64,000 bases of DNA, from positions 124,001 to 188,000 of the forward strand of contig JBBDWL010000138.1 in assembly GCA_040902895.1 (NCBI GenBank), read 5' to 3'. Origin of the DNA: JALYRV01 sp040902895 (GTDB taxonomy: Bacteria; Acidobacteriota; Vicinamibacteria; Vicinamibacterales; SCN-69-37). Made by a program: the position numbers and the translations under genes. This document shows positions 1 to 8,667 of the stretch, one piece after another. Within the stretch, counting starts at the first letter, position 1. Every line of letters begins with the position of its first letter. The notes below the pieces were generated by a model. The model had not been told where the DNA came from. It saw only the letters and a program-made list of their open reading frames with translations, and made no database searches.

Positions 1-402
1 GGCGCGCTCGCGGCGGCCTCTGCGCAGGTTGTGTCGGCCGTCACGCCGGAAGCCGGACTTCCGCTGGTGCTTGGCGTAATTTTTCTGTTTGCGTTGTTCG
101 TGAACACCCTGGCGGCGAAGCCCGGCCCGCGGCACGCGCTGCGCGCGTTGTTCGTCGCGTTCTTCGCCGCCTTCACCGTGAAATTCATCGTGTTGGATGC
201 GCTCTACGCCCCCGACAGAAGTCTTGGCGGGCGGCTGCTCACCGGACTGCTCGAAGGCGTGACGCTGGGATCGTTCGACCACGTCGTGTGGGGCCCGCGC
301 ACCGGCTACATCACGTTCCTCGCACTCGTGCTGTACTTCAGCGCGCTGGTGCTGATGCCGCGTGACGCCGTCGAACGCTCCTCAGCTCTCACACGCGTAT
401 AA
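1..402 (+). CDS. Hypothetical membrane protein, 5'-truncated by the window edge
   Basis: The reading frame is open from base 1, so the true start is probably outside the window; a GTG at 31 is the first internal candidate. The visible 133 residues hold about three hydrophobic segments (near residues 20-37, 45-63 and 108-123) separated by short charged loops, so this is an inner-membrane protein or the last part of one. I do not recognise a family. The stop codon (400-402) lies inside the TATAAT hexamer that precedes the kinase gene, so the two genes are tightly packed. Confidence 0.6.
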   Translation, partial: GALAAASAQVVSAVTPEAGLPLVLGVIFLFALFVNTLAAKPGPRHALRALFVAFFAAFTVKFIVLDALYAPDRSLGGRLLTGLLEGVTLGSFDHVVWGPRTGYITFLALVLYFSALVLMPRDAVERSSALTRV

Positions 403-403
403 T
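398..403 (+). promoter_or_regulatory. Candidate -10 box (TATAAT) for the Ser/Thr kinase gene
   Basis: A perfect TATAAT ends 11 bases before the TTG start at 415. No good -35 hexamer lies 16-18 bases upstream. A start site 6-8 bases after the box would leave a leader of only a few bases, and no Shine-Dalgarno sequence is visible. Confidence 0.45.
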
Positions 404-414
404 CCGGCCACTCC

Positions 415-3066
415 TTGTCGATAATCCCCGGCACCGTCCTCGGACCCTATGAGATCGTCGGCCCGCTTGGCGCGGGCGGGATGGGCGAGGTGTATCGCGC
501 GCGCGACACGAAGCTCAATCGCGACGTCGCAATCAAGATCCTGCCGGAAAGCGTCGCGCTCGATTCGGTGCGGCTGGCGCGCTTCGAGCGCGAGGCGCGT
601 ACGCTTGCGGCGCTCAATCATCCGCATATCGCGCAGATCTACGGCCTCGAAGACGCCGGCGCGCGCGGAAAGGCGCTCGTGATGGAGCTGGTCGGCGGCC
701 AGACGCTCGCAGAGCGCATTGCCGACGGGGCTGTGCCCATCGCCGAGACGCTCGAGATAGCCCGTCAGATGGCCGACGCGTTCGAATGCGCGCATGCCGA
801 AGGCATCGTTCATCGCGACCTCAAGCCGGCCAACATCAAGGTGCGCGACGACGGCACCGCGAAGGTGCTGGACTTCGGGCTGGCGAAGAGCGCCGACTCG
901 GGCGCCGCCCCGAATCTGCAGGACTCGCCGACCGTCACCAGCCCGGCGATGACCGAGCGCGGTCTCATCCTCGGCACGGCGGCGTACATGTCGCCCGAGC
1001 AGGCGAGAGGCAAGCCTGTCGACAAGCGCGCGGACATCTGGGCCTTCGGCGTCATCCTGTTTGAGATGCTCACAGGCAGGCAGATGTTCGCCGGCGAGAC
1101 GGTCTCAGACACGCTCGCGGCCGTGTTGCGCGAAGACGTGCCGTGGAGCTCGCTCCCGCCCGCGACTCCGCCCGCATTGCGGCGAGTGCTCGAGCGCACG
1201 CTGCAGAAGGATCCGAAGCGCCGGCTGCGCGACATCGGCGACGCGAAGTTCGATATCGAAGAGGCGATCGCGGGGAAGGACCTTGTCGTGGCACCCGTGG
1301 CCGCGTCCATCCAGCGGAAACCCGCAAGCAGGCTGCCAGGGATCGTGGCGGCGGTGGCCACGGCCGCCGCGGTTGCGATCGCGATTCTCGTCGCCGCCCA
1401 GGATCGAGGCCGCGCCGACGACGTATGGCAGCAGTTCGAGCAGGTGACCGACACGGCGGGGGAAGAGACCTTTCCCGCGCTCTCACCCGATGGCACAACG
1501 GTCGCGTATGCGAGCCGCGCGCAGGGGACATGGGACATCTACGCGCAGCGCGTGGGCGGCAGGAATCGCGTGCTGATTGCAGGCGATTCAAACCGCCACG
1601 AAACCGGCCCTGCCTTTTCACCGGACGGGCAGCGCATCGCATTCTTCGAGCTCGACGAGGATGGCGGGATCTTCGTCGCCGGGGCCACGGGAGAGTCGGT
1701 GCGGCGTATCGCTGATTCCGGATTCCATCCGTCGTGGTCGCCGGATGGCAGGCAGATCGCCTTCAGCACGGAGGAGATCTTTAACCCGTACTCCCGCATG
1801 GGCGTGAGCGGGCTGACCATTGTCGACGCCGAGACGGGCGCCGCGCGGAGCGTGACCGAGCCTGCCGATTTCGATGCGGCGCAGCCGTCATGGTCTCCTT
1901 CGGGCGAGCGTCTGGTGTTCTGGAGCAACACGGACGGACAGCGGGATCTCTACACGGTGGCAGCCGGCGGCGGGGCGCCGGTGCCCCTGCTCGTGGATCC
2001 GGCCGTCGACTGGTGCCCGACATGGGCGCCCGACGGCAGATCGATCGTGTTCGCCAGCGATCGCGGTGGCTCCATGAATCTCTGGCGCCTCGCGCTGGAT
2101 CAGTCTTCCGGCGAAGCGAAGGGCGTGCCGGAGCCGGTCACCACGGGTGTCCAGGCGGCATCGGAATGCGCCAGTTTCTCAAAAGATGGATCGCGCTTCG
2201 CGTTCCGATCCCGCGTGGGTTCGATCAACCCCGTCGCGGTGCCTTTCGATCCGGTGACGTTGCGCGCCGGCGCGCCCGTCATCCTCGACAGCTCCAACAG
2301 CGTCCTGGTGCCCTCGGATGTGTCGCCCGACGGCCGGTGGATCTCCGTATTCACCATCGGACAGCGCCAGGAGGACATGCTCGTCTCGCCGTCCGACCGA
2401 TTTGAGCCGCGCCGGATAACCGACGATGCCCCGCGCGATCGAACGCCCGTCTGGACGGCGGACGGCCGTTCGCTGCTGTTTTACTCGACGCGCGGAGGCA
2501 CCTGGGAGGCGTGGCGGATCAACACGGACGGCGGCGGCCTTCGCAGGGTCGCCACGACGCCGGGCGGGCTGGTCTATCCGGTGCTCTCTCCGTCGGGAGA
2601 TCGGCTGGCGTTCACGGGCATGTCGCCGCCCGGTGTGTATGTCAGTCAGATCGCCGACGACGGCACCGCAGCATCGCCGAGGTTTCTGAAGGACTCGAGC
2701 GGGTTCATGGCGACTGGATGGTCTCCGGATGGCCGGCAGCTCGCCGGCATCAAGTCGCGCGCGGCCGGGCGGCCTCTGGCGGTCGCCGTGTATGACGTGG
2801 CCGCCCAGGCCCTCAGGGACGTGACAGCTGACTCGACGTTCTGGGTTCGCTGGCTCCCCGACGGCCGTCGCGTGATCTATTTCACGGTGGCCGGGGAACT
2901 TGTCGTCGCGGATAGCGTGTCGGGCGCACGCACGCTGGTCAATGTCAGGCTGCCCATGAATTCGACCGACGATGCATTCGCACTGTCACGCGACGGCCGG
3001 ATGATCTATTACGGCGGCGAACGCTCGGAGTCCGATATCTGGATTGCGGAGCGTCCGAAGCGATAA
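415..3066 (+). CDS. Ser/Thr protein kinase with C-terminal TolB/WD40-like propeller
   Basis: 883 aa. The N-terminal Hanks-type kinase domain (about residues 10-275) has the glycine loop GAGGMG (19-24), the ATP-anchoring Lys in VAIK (41), HRDLKPAN (133-140) and DFGLA (153-157), so it should be catalytically active. A hydrophobic stretch near 303-325 is a single transmembrane segment. The remaining 550 residues carry repeated 'SPDGxxIAF' and 'SWSPDG' units typical of TolB/PD40 beta-propeller blades, presumably periplasmic. This kinase-TM-propeller layout is common in Acidobacteria and suits a membrane sensor kinase whose propeller binds an unknown ligand. The start is TTG at 415; the protein begins a few residues before the usual N-terminal 'GPYEI' strand, which supports it. 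Confidence 0.93.
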   Translation: MSIIPGTVLGPYEIVGPLGAGGMGEVYRARDTKLNRDVAIKILPESVALDSVRLARFEREARTLAALNHPHIAQIYGLEDAGARGKALVMELVGGQTLAERIADGAVPIAETLEIARQMADAFECAHAEGIVHRDLKPANIKVRDDGTAKVLDFGLAKSADSGAAPNLQDSPTVTSPAMTERGLILGTAAYMSPEQARGKPVDKRADIWAFGVILFEMLTGRQMFAGETVSDTLAAVLREDVPWSSLPPATPPALRRVLERTLQKDPKRRLRDIGDAKFDIEEAIAGKDLVVAPVAASIQRKPASRLPGIVAAVATAAAVAIAILVAAQDRGRADDVWQQFEQVTDTAGEETFPALSPDGTTVAYASRAQGTWDIYAQRVGGRNRVLIAGDSNRHETGPAFSPDGQRIAFFELDEDGGIFVAGATGESVRRIADSGFHPSWSPDGRQIAFSTEEIFNPYSRMGVSGLTIVDAETGAARSVTEPADFDAAQPSWSPSGERLVFWSNTDGQRDLYTVAAGGGAPVPLLVDPAVDWCPTWAPDGRSIVFASDRGGSMNLWRLALDQSSGEAKGVPEPVTTGVQAASECASFSKDGSRFAFRSRVGSINPVAVPFDPVTLRAGAPVILDSSNSVLVPSDVSPDGRWISVFTIGQRQEDMLVSPSDRFEPRRITDDAPRDRTPVWTADGRSLLFYSTRGGTWEAWRINTDGGGLRRVATTPGGLVYPVLSPSGDRLAFTGMSPPGVYVSQIADDGTAASPRFLKDSSGFMATGWSPDGRQLAGIKSRAAGRPLAVAVYDVAAQALRDVTADSTFWVRWLPDGRRVIYFTVAGELVVADSVSGARTLVNVRLPMNSTDDAFALSRDGRMIYYGGERSESDIWIAERPKR

Positions 3067-3085
3067 GGGCGATAGCACGCGGGCC

Positions 3086-4030
3086 CTAAAGCGCCGCGCT
3101 ACCGAGCTTCTGCCGGAAGTAGTCGATCGTCTTCGCCAACCCTTGTTCGAGACCGACCTTCGGCTCCCAGCCCAGAATCTCCCTCGCGCGCGTGATATCG
3201 GGCTTCCGCACCTTCGGGTCGTCTTCGGGGAGCGGGTGATAGACGATGCGGCTCGAGCTGCCGGTCATGCGGATGATGGTCTCGGCCATGCCCTGAATGG
3301 TGAGCTCCGCCGGATTGCCGATGTTGACCGGATCGTTGGTCGGCGCATCCATGAGTCGCAGAATGCCGTCGACCAGGTCGGTCACATAGCAGAAGCTTCG
3401 CGTCTGCGTTCCGGGTCCGTACACGGTCACATCTTCGCCGCGCAGTGCCTGCGCAATGAAGTTGGGGACCGCCCGCCCGTCTCTCACTCGCATCCGGGGG
3501 CCATAGGTATTGAAGATGCGCACGATCTTCGTGTTGAGCCCGTGATAGCGGTGATAGGCCACCGTCATGGCCTCGGCAAACCGCTTCGCTTCGTCGTACA
3601 CACCGCGCGGGCCGATCGGATTGACGTTGCCCCAATACGTTTCCTTTTGCGGATGCTCGAGCGGATCGCCGTACACTTCCGACGTCGAGGCCAGCACGAA
3701 CGTCGCGCCTTTCGCCTTCGCCAGCCCGAGCGCCTTGTGCGTCCCCAGCGCGCCCACCTTCATGGTCTGAATCGGCAGCTCGAGATAGTCAATCGGACTC
3801 GCGGGACTGGCCCAGTGCAGCACGTAATCGACCGGGCCGTCGACGTTGATGTAATTGGTGACGTCGTGCTTCACGAGTGTGAAGTCGCGGCCGGTCAGGT
3901 GCGCGACGTTGGCGGTGTCGCCGGTCAGCAGGTTGTCGAAGCCGATGACGGTATGGCCGCGATCGAGCAATGTTTCTGACAGGTGCGAGCCGATGAAGCC
4001 GGCCGCCCCGGTGATGACGGTGCGCGGCAC
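3086..4030 (-). CDS. SDR-family UDP-glucuronate decarboxylase-like protein
   Basis: 314 aa from a GTG start at 4030 that overlaps the upstream sugar-transferase stop (TAGTG). An in-frame ATG at 4069 would add 13 residues inside the upstream gene and is less likely. Extended short-chain dehydrogenase features are the NAD-binding GAAGFIG (residues 8-14), STSEVYG and YDEAK, which supplies the catalytic Tyr and Lys. The 'NTYGPRMRVRDGR' and 'GNP' segments are those of UDP-glucuronic acid decarboxylases (UDP-xylose synthase). With the UDP-glucose dehydrogenase at 10957-12261 it would form a UDP-glucose to UDP-GlcA to UDP-xylose route feeding the glycosyltransferases of this cluster. A dTDP-glucose dehydratase or other epimerase activity is possible but fits less well. 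Confidence 0.82.
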   Translation of the reverse strand: MPRTVITGAAGFIGSHLSETLLDRGHTVIGFDNLLTGDTANVAHLTGRDFTLVKHDVTNYINVDGPVDYVLHWASPASPIDYLELPIQTMKVGALGTHKALGLAKAKGATFVLASTSEVYGDPLEHPQKETYWGNVNPIGPRGVYDEAKRFAEAMTVAYHRYHGLNTKIVRIFNTYGPRMRVRDGRAVPNFIAQALRGEDVTVYGPGTQTRSFCYVTDLVDGILRLMDAPTNDPVNIGNPAELTIQGMAETIIRMTGSSSRIVYHPLPEDDPKVRKPDITRAREILGWEPKVGLEQGLAKTIDYFRQKLGSAAL

Positions 4031-5472
4031 TACGCGGCTTTCTGCATGCCGCGGAAGAGCGTCAGCCACATGATCTTGATGTCGAGGCCGACCGACCAGT
4101 TCTGGATGTAATACAGGTCGTACTCGACGCGTTTCTCGAGCGACGTGTTGCCGCGCCAGCCGTTGACCTGGGCCCAGCCGGTGATGCCTGCCTTGACCTT
4201 GTGGCGCAGCATGTACTCCGGGATGAGATGCTTGAACTGTTCGACGAAGAAGGGCCGCTCCGGCCGGGGCCCGACGATCGACATGTCGCCCTTCAGCACG
4301 TTCCAGAACTGCGGCAGCTCATCGAGATCGTACCGCCGCAGCCAGCGCCCCACCGCGGTCGCGCGCGGGTCATCGTCGCGCGCCCAGACGGGCCCCGTGA
4401 CCTCTTCGGCGTCGATGGGCATCGAGCGGAATTTCCAGACGTGGAACGCCCGGCCGTCGAGTCCCATCCGTTCCTGACGATAGAACGCGGGTCCGGCAGA
4501 GCTCTTCTTGATCAGAAGGGCGATGAGCGCAAACGGCAGCGTCAGCAGCAGCAGCACGACGCTGCTGAGGCCGATATCGATCATGCGCTTGAGGATGGCG
4601 TTCACGCCGCGCAGCGGGACTTCGTGAATGCTGATGATCGGAACCCCGTCGAGGTCTTCGAGCCGCGCGCGCAGCGTGAGGAACTCGAGCAGATCGGGCA
4701 CGACGTGCACGTCGATGAACTCGCGGCTCGCGTATTCGATGATGCCGAGCATCTTCACGTGCTCGTCGAGCGGCAGCGCGACATAAATCTGGTCGATGCC
4801 CTCGCGCTTGCAGACGTCGGGCGTTTCGCTCAGCGAGCCGAGCACGGGAAGGCCGCGATAGCCGATGTGATCGCCGGTCGTGCGGTCGTCGACGAAGCCG
4901 ACCACGCGGAAGCCGAGCTCGCCGTGCTCGAGGATCTTGTCTGCAACCAGCCGCGCGAGGTCGCCCGCGCCGGCAATCAGCACGCGCTTCAGGCCGATGC
5001 CGCGCCGGAAGCGGCGCTCGAGCAGTCCTCGCACCGTTTCGCGCGACAAGTACGTCAGCGCGACGTTGAGCACGAGGAAGAGCGCCCAGACCGGCTGCGA
5101 GATCTCCAGCAGGCCCTTGTCCTTGGCGGCTTCCGACAGATGGTAGGTCTGGACGTACAGCGTGCCGCCAACGCCCAGCACGACGGCGACGATCGATCCG
5201 ACGAACACCGAGAAGAACTCGTCGACGCGCGACCGGCCGCGCCGGAGGCGATAGACGCCCTGCAGCTGAAACGCCGCCGGCACCAGGATGCCGATGAACG
5301 GCATCAGCATCAGATACTGGCTGACGGGCGGATAGCCTTTCGTGACCGGGACGAGGCTTTCGAGCGGCGAGTAAAAGCGTAGTCCGTACGCGAGCATGAA
5401 CGCCGACATCGCCAGCACGGCGTCGCCGGCCACATGAAGGCCGATGAGCAGCTGGTTGTGGCGCTTAAGCAT
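4030..5472 (-). CDS. Polyprenyl-phosphate sugar phosphotransferase (exopolysaccharide initiation)
   Basis: 480 aa from the ATG at 5472. The N-terminal half has about five transmembrane helices and a CoA-binding-like Rossmann region ('VLIAGAGDLARLVADKIL'). The C-terminal bacterial sugar-transferase domain carries KFRSM, DELPQFWNV and SIVGPRPERP. The family (WbaP/WcaJ/UndPP-glucose phosphotransferase) moves a sugar-1-phosphate onto undecaprenyl phosphate in the inner membrane, the first step of polysaccharide repeat-unit assembly. The frame stays open upstream to 5886, but that part only shadows the neighbouring glycosyltransferase and lacks homology-like sequence. The start overlaps the upstream gene's stop by 8 bases. 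The exact sugar cannot be read from sequence. Confidence 0.9.
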   Translation of the reverse strand: MLKRHNQLLIGLHVAGDAVLAMSAFMLAYGLRFYSPLESLVPVTKGYPPVSQYLMLMPFIGILVPAAFQLQGVYRLRRGRSRVDEFFSVFVGSIVAVVLGVGGTLYVQTYHLSEAAKDKGLLEISQPVWALFLVLNVALTYLSRETVRGLLERRFRRGIGLKRVLIAGAGDLARLVADKILEHGELGFRVVGFVDDRTTGDHIGYRGLPVLGSLSETPDVCKREGIDQIYVALPLDEHVKMLGIIEYASREFIDVHVVPDLLEFLTLRARLEDLDGVPIISIHEVPLRGVNAILKRMIDIGLSSVVLLLLTLPFALIALLIKKSSAGPAFYRQERMGLDGRAFHVWKFRSMPIDAEEVTGPVWARDDDPRATAVGRWLRRYDLDELPQFWNVLKGDMSIVGPRPERPFFVEQFKHLIPEYMLRHKVKAGITGWAQVNGWRGNTSLEKRVEYDLYYIQNWSVGLDIKIMWLTLFRGMQKAA

Positions 5473-6574
5473 GGCCACTTGCCCTTCGGGCGAGCGTCTC
5501 TTCGACGATGGCGGAGAAGCCCAACGCGAAGGCGGCTTCGGTGAAGCGCTCCGCGCTGGCGCGAATGCCGGCGCGATCCCATGCGATCTGCCCGGCCCGC
5601 TCGATCCCCGCCGCGAATGCGTCGGGCGTCTGCTGGTCGACGAGGATTCCGGTGACGCCGTCCTGCACGGTCTCGAGCGCGCCGCCGCGCCCGAAGGCCA
5701 CCACGGGTGTGCCGCAGGCCTGCGCTTCGACCGGCACGATACCGAAGTCTTCCTCGCCCGGAAGCAGCACGGCGTGGGCGGATTGGTACAGCTCGCGGAG
5801 CTGATCGTTTGACTGGGATCCGATGAAAGACACGTCCGGGCCGGCCGTTTTTTCCAGGCGCGCGCGGTCTGGCCCGTCGCCGGCAACGATCAGGGGCCGG
5901 CCGAGCGACCGGCAGGCCTCGAGGGCTATCTCGACGCGTTTGTAGGGTACGAGGGCAGACACAATCAGATAGTGATTTCGGGGCCGGGTCGCATCCGGCG
6001 TGAAGAAATCCGTGTCGACGGGCGGATAAACGACGCTGGCCACGCGATTATAGTATCGGTCGATCCTGCCCGCAACATATTGAGAGTTAGCGACATAGCG
6101 GTCAGGGCGGTCGGCCGTGGCCCGGTCCCACCGGGCCAGGTGCGCCATGACCCTCCGCAGCAGGGACGACCCGACCCGCCCGACGCGATCCGCCCCGAAA
6201 TAGGCGTCGAACTGGTCCCAGGCGTAGCGCATGGGCGAATGGCAGTAGCAGACATGCGTCGTCCGGCCAGGCACGACCACCGACTTGGCCGCGCAGTGGC
6301 TGCTGCTGATGACCAGGTCGTAGCCGTCGAAATCGAACTGCTCGATGGCAAATGGAAACAGCGGCAGGTACTCGCGATAGCGCGTGGCGGCCAGCGGGAG
6401 GCCGGCGACGACCGAGCGATGGACGCGCCTGTTTTCGATCAGCGGCGATACCGACCCGCGCCGATGCACGAGCGTATACAGCTCGGCCTGCGGAAACAGC
6501 CGGCACAACGCCTCGAGCACCTTCTCGCCGCCGCGCATCCCCGTGAGCCAGTCGTGCACGATCGCTACGCGCAT
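5465..6574 (-). CDS. GT4-family glycosyltransferase (mannosyltransferase-like)
   Basis: 369 aa. It opens with 'VAIVHDWLTGMRGGEKV', the typical N-terminus of WbaZ/MtfB-type retaining glycosyltransferases. It contains the EX7E nucleotide-sugar motif in 'EEDFGIVPVEAQACG'. A GT-B fold enzyme expected at the cytoplasmic membrane face, adding a sugar to the lipid-linked repeat unit. It is followed by the polyprenyl phosphotransferase with an 8-base overlap. Donor and acceptor cannot be assigned; mannose is a guess from the family, and GDP-mannose-type precursor genes lie at 30300-32716. Confidence 0.85.
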   Translation of the reverse strand: MRVAIVHDWLTGMRGGEKVLEALCRLFPQAELYTLVHRRGSVSPLIENRRVHRSVVAGLPLAATRYREYLPLFPFAIEQFDFDGYDLVISSSHCAAKSVVVPGRTTHVCYCHSPMRYAWDQFDAYFGADRVGRVGSSLLRRVMAHLARWDRATADRPDRYVANSQYVAGRIDRYYNRVASVVYPPVDTDFFTPDATRPRNHYLIVSALVPYKRVEIALEACRSLGRPLIVAGDGPDRARLEKTAGPDVSFIGSQSNDQLRELYQSAHAVLLPGEEDFGIVPVEAQACGTPVVAFGRGGALETVQDGVTGILVDQQTPDAFAAGIERAGQIAWDRAGIRASAERFTEAAFALGFSAIVEETLARRASGHA

Positions 6575-6725
6575 GCGTTGCGACGCCTTTCAGCGCGTCG
6601 GGCTTCCGAAAGCTGTCCGTGGGCTCGCGATCGCCCATGGACGCATCTCCGTCGCTCTTTGGCCCGACTCGCCTCGGCGGCGCTGAGGAACACTGGACCA
6701 AGCCCCGAGCAGCAGTGCGGCCGCC
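6575..6725. other. Gap inside the glycosyltransferase operon
   Basis: 151 bases between two minus-strand glycosyltransferase genes, the longest spacer in the operon. I see no convincing small gene, intrinsic terminator or promoter in it on either strand. Confidence 0.4.
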
Positions 6726-7838
6726 TCATTTGGCGCCCACCTCGAGATACACGTCCCGGATGCGCCTGACGGAGCGCTCCCAGGAGAAGTCGTGCGCGCG
6801 GGCAAGGCCCTTCTGCACGAGCGATCGGCGCAAGGGCCCGTCGGTGAGAATCCGCTCGGTCGCGGCGGCGATGGCTTCGGCGTCGTGCGGATCGACCAGT
6901 AAGGCGGCGTCGCCGACGACCTCGGGCAGTGACGACACGTTGGAGGTCACGACCGGCGTGCCGCTGGCCATGGCTTCGAGCGGCGGCAGGCCGAAGCCTT
7001 CGTAAAGCGACGGGAAGACGAAGACGTCCGCGAGCCGGTAGAGGATGGCGAGGGTGGCATCCGGCACGAACCCGAGAAAGCGCACGTGCTTGTGCAGCTG
7101 ATGCCGATGCACGGCGCGCCGCAGTTGCGGATACTTCGAGATTTCGTCGCCGATGATCACCAGCTTCAGGTTCTCGAACCCGCGCTTTTTGAGACGCGCG
7201 AACGCCTCGATGACCCGATCGACGTTCTTGTGCGGCTTGATGTTGCCCGCATAGAGCAGGAACGGATCGTTCAGCTGAAACCGCTGGCGCACGCGCACGA
7301 CATCGTCGGCCTCGGGAGGATTGTCGAACGCCGGATCGAGCGCGTTATAGACCACCTCCACTTTCGATGCCGGCACATGAAAGAAGTGGAGGATGTCGCG
7401 CTTCGATGCTTCCGAGACGGTCAGGATGCGCGCCGATCGTCTGGCAGCCAGCGTCATGAACGTGCGTGCGTAGAAATGCGCAAATTTGTTCGGCAGATAT
7501 TGCGGAAACACCAGATGAATGCAGTCGTGAATCGTCACGACCGACGGGCACGGCAGAAACGGGGGCAGCACATAGTGCGGCGCATGAAAGACGTCGGCGC
7601 CCGCCTTCTTCAGCGTGCCGGGCAGCCGTATCTGCTCGGCGATCGAATAGTTTGCCGATGGCTCGGCAACCGAACGGAAGTTGTCGCCAAACGACCGCAC
7701 GACATCGCAATCCGCGGGCCGGCACAGCAGGATGTACTCGTTCTCGGCGTCGATGCGGCCCAGAAACCGCAGCACATTGCGTACGTACGTGCCGATGCCG
7801 TAATCGTGCAGCTTCCGCGCGTCGATCGCAATGCGCAT
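6726..7838 (-). CDS. GT4-family glycosyltransferase
   Basis: 370 aa. N-terminus 'IAIDARKLHDYGIGTYV' and C-terminal 'SLYEGFGLPPLEAMASG' (EX7E motif) define a GT-B, group 1 glycosyltransferase close to mannosyl- and rhamnosyltransferases of O-antigen and EPS clusters. The start ATG at 7838 lies one base after the stop of the GT2 gene, so translation is probably coupled. It resembles the proteins at 8664-9761 and 9758-10870, all beginning with an 'AxDxR' strand and a glycine-rich 'GVG/GIG' loop, so the cluster may have grown by duplication. Confidence 0.86.
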   Translation of the reverse strand: MRIAIDARKLHDYGIGTYVRNVLRFLGRIDAENEYILLCRPADCDVVRSFGDNFRSVAEPSANYSIAEQIRLPGTLKKAGADVFHAPHYVLPPFLPCPSVVTIHDCIHLVFPQYLPNKFAHFYARTFMTLAARRSARILTVSEASKRDILHFFHVPASKVEVVYNALDPAFDNPPEADDVVRVRQRFQLNDPFLLYAGNIKPHKNVDRVIEAFARLKKRGFENLKLVIIGDEISKYPQLRRAVHRHQLHKHVRFLGFVPDATLAILYRLADVFVFPSLYEGFGLPPLEAMASGTPVVTSNVSSLPEVVGDAALLVDPHDAEAIAAATERILTDGPLRRSLVQKGLARAHDFSWERSVRRIRDVYLEVGAK

Positions 7839-7839
7839 G

Positions 7840-8667
7840 CTATTCGCTACGCTCCTCGAGCTTGATGCCCTTGAGCCGCATCCACACGCGCAGCCACGGC
7901 ACCCACCGGGGATCGTGCTTCGCGTAGAACGCGGCGTGGCTGCGATGGTACGCGAGACGGGCCGCCGCCGGCGCGGATCGAGCCGATCGGCCCCGCAAAT
8001 GCACGACGTCGGCGGCCGGGGTAAACAGGATGCGCCCGCCGAGCGCCCGGAGCGAAGCGCAAAAATCGACGTCCTCCTCGTACATGAAAAAGCGCTCGTC
8101 GAGCAGGCCGGCCGCTTCGGCCGCCTGACGCCACACCAGCAGGCACGCGCCGCTGACCCAGTCTGGATACGACTCGCGCCGTGTGGCGCGCTCCAGCAGC
8201 CGCGTCACGATCGGGACGCGCTTCGCGTACAGCTTTCCGATCACGAGGCGCCGCGCTTCAGTGCGCGGCGTCAGCATGCGGCCGAACGACCACTCAGGAC
8301 GTCCTTCGCCGTCGACCAGCCGCGGCCCCGCTGCGGCGACGCCTGGTTCGCGCGCCAGCCGTGCCGCAAGCCCATCGATCGCGCCTGCCGGCACGATCGT
8401 GTCGGAGTTGAGCAGCAGCACGAGCTCGCCCGTACCCGCCCGGATGCCGGCGTTGTTCGCGGCTGCAAATCCGGCATTGGTCGGAAGCTCGATCACGTGA
8501 ACGCCAGGCCATGCGCGACGTACCGCGTCAGCGCTGCCGTCAACTGACGCATTGTCGACAACGATGATGCGGTGCGATAGAGCCGGCGGCGCCGCGCGCA
8601 GCGAATGCAGGCACCGCTCGAGATCGGCGCGCGCGTTGAAGCTGACGATCACGATGTCGAGCGTCAC
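7840..8667 (-). CDS. GT2-family glycosyltransferase (rhamnosyltransferase-like)
   Basis: 275 aa. A GT-A fold is indicated by the N-terminal 'DIVIVSFNARADLERCL', the 'VVDNASVDGS' segment and the metal-binding 'LLNSDT'. Later 'FMYEEDVDFC' is the conserved acceptor-side motif of WbbL-type rhamnosyltransferases. The start is GTG at 8667, overlapping the preceding stop as GTGA. The only inverting GT-A enzyme seen in an otherwise GT-B cluster; sugar specificity is unknown. Confidence 0.86.
   Translation of the reverse strand: MTLDIVIVSFNARADLERCLHSLRAAPPALSHRIIVVDNASVDGSADAVRRAWPGVHVIELPTNAGFAAANNAGIRAGTGELVLLLNSDTIVPAGAIDGLAARLAREPGVAAAGPRLVDGEGRPEWSFGRMLTPRTEARRLVIGKLYAKRVPIVTRLLERATRRESYPDWVSGACLLVWRQAAEAAGLLDERFFMYEEDVDFCASLRALGGRILFTPAADVVHLRGRSARSAPAAARLAYHRSHAAFYAKHDPRWVPWLRVWMRLKGIKLEERSE

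Noticed and set aside
4030..5886. Longer sugar-transferase frame (N-terminal extension of 138 residues)
   Set aside because: The extra part lies inside the neighbouring glycosyltransferase in another frame and has no transferase-like sequence; the ATG at 5472 gives the standard N-terminus.
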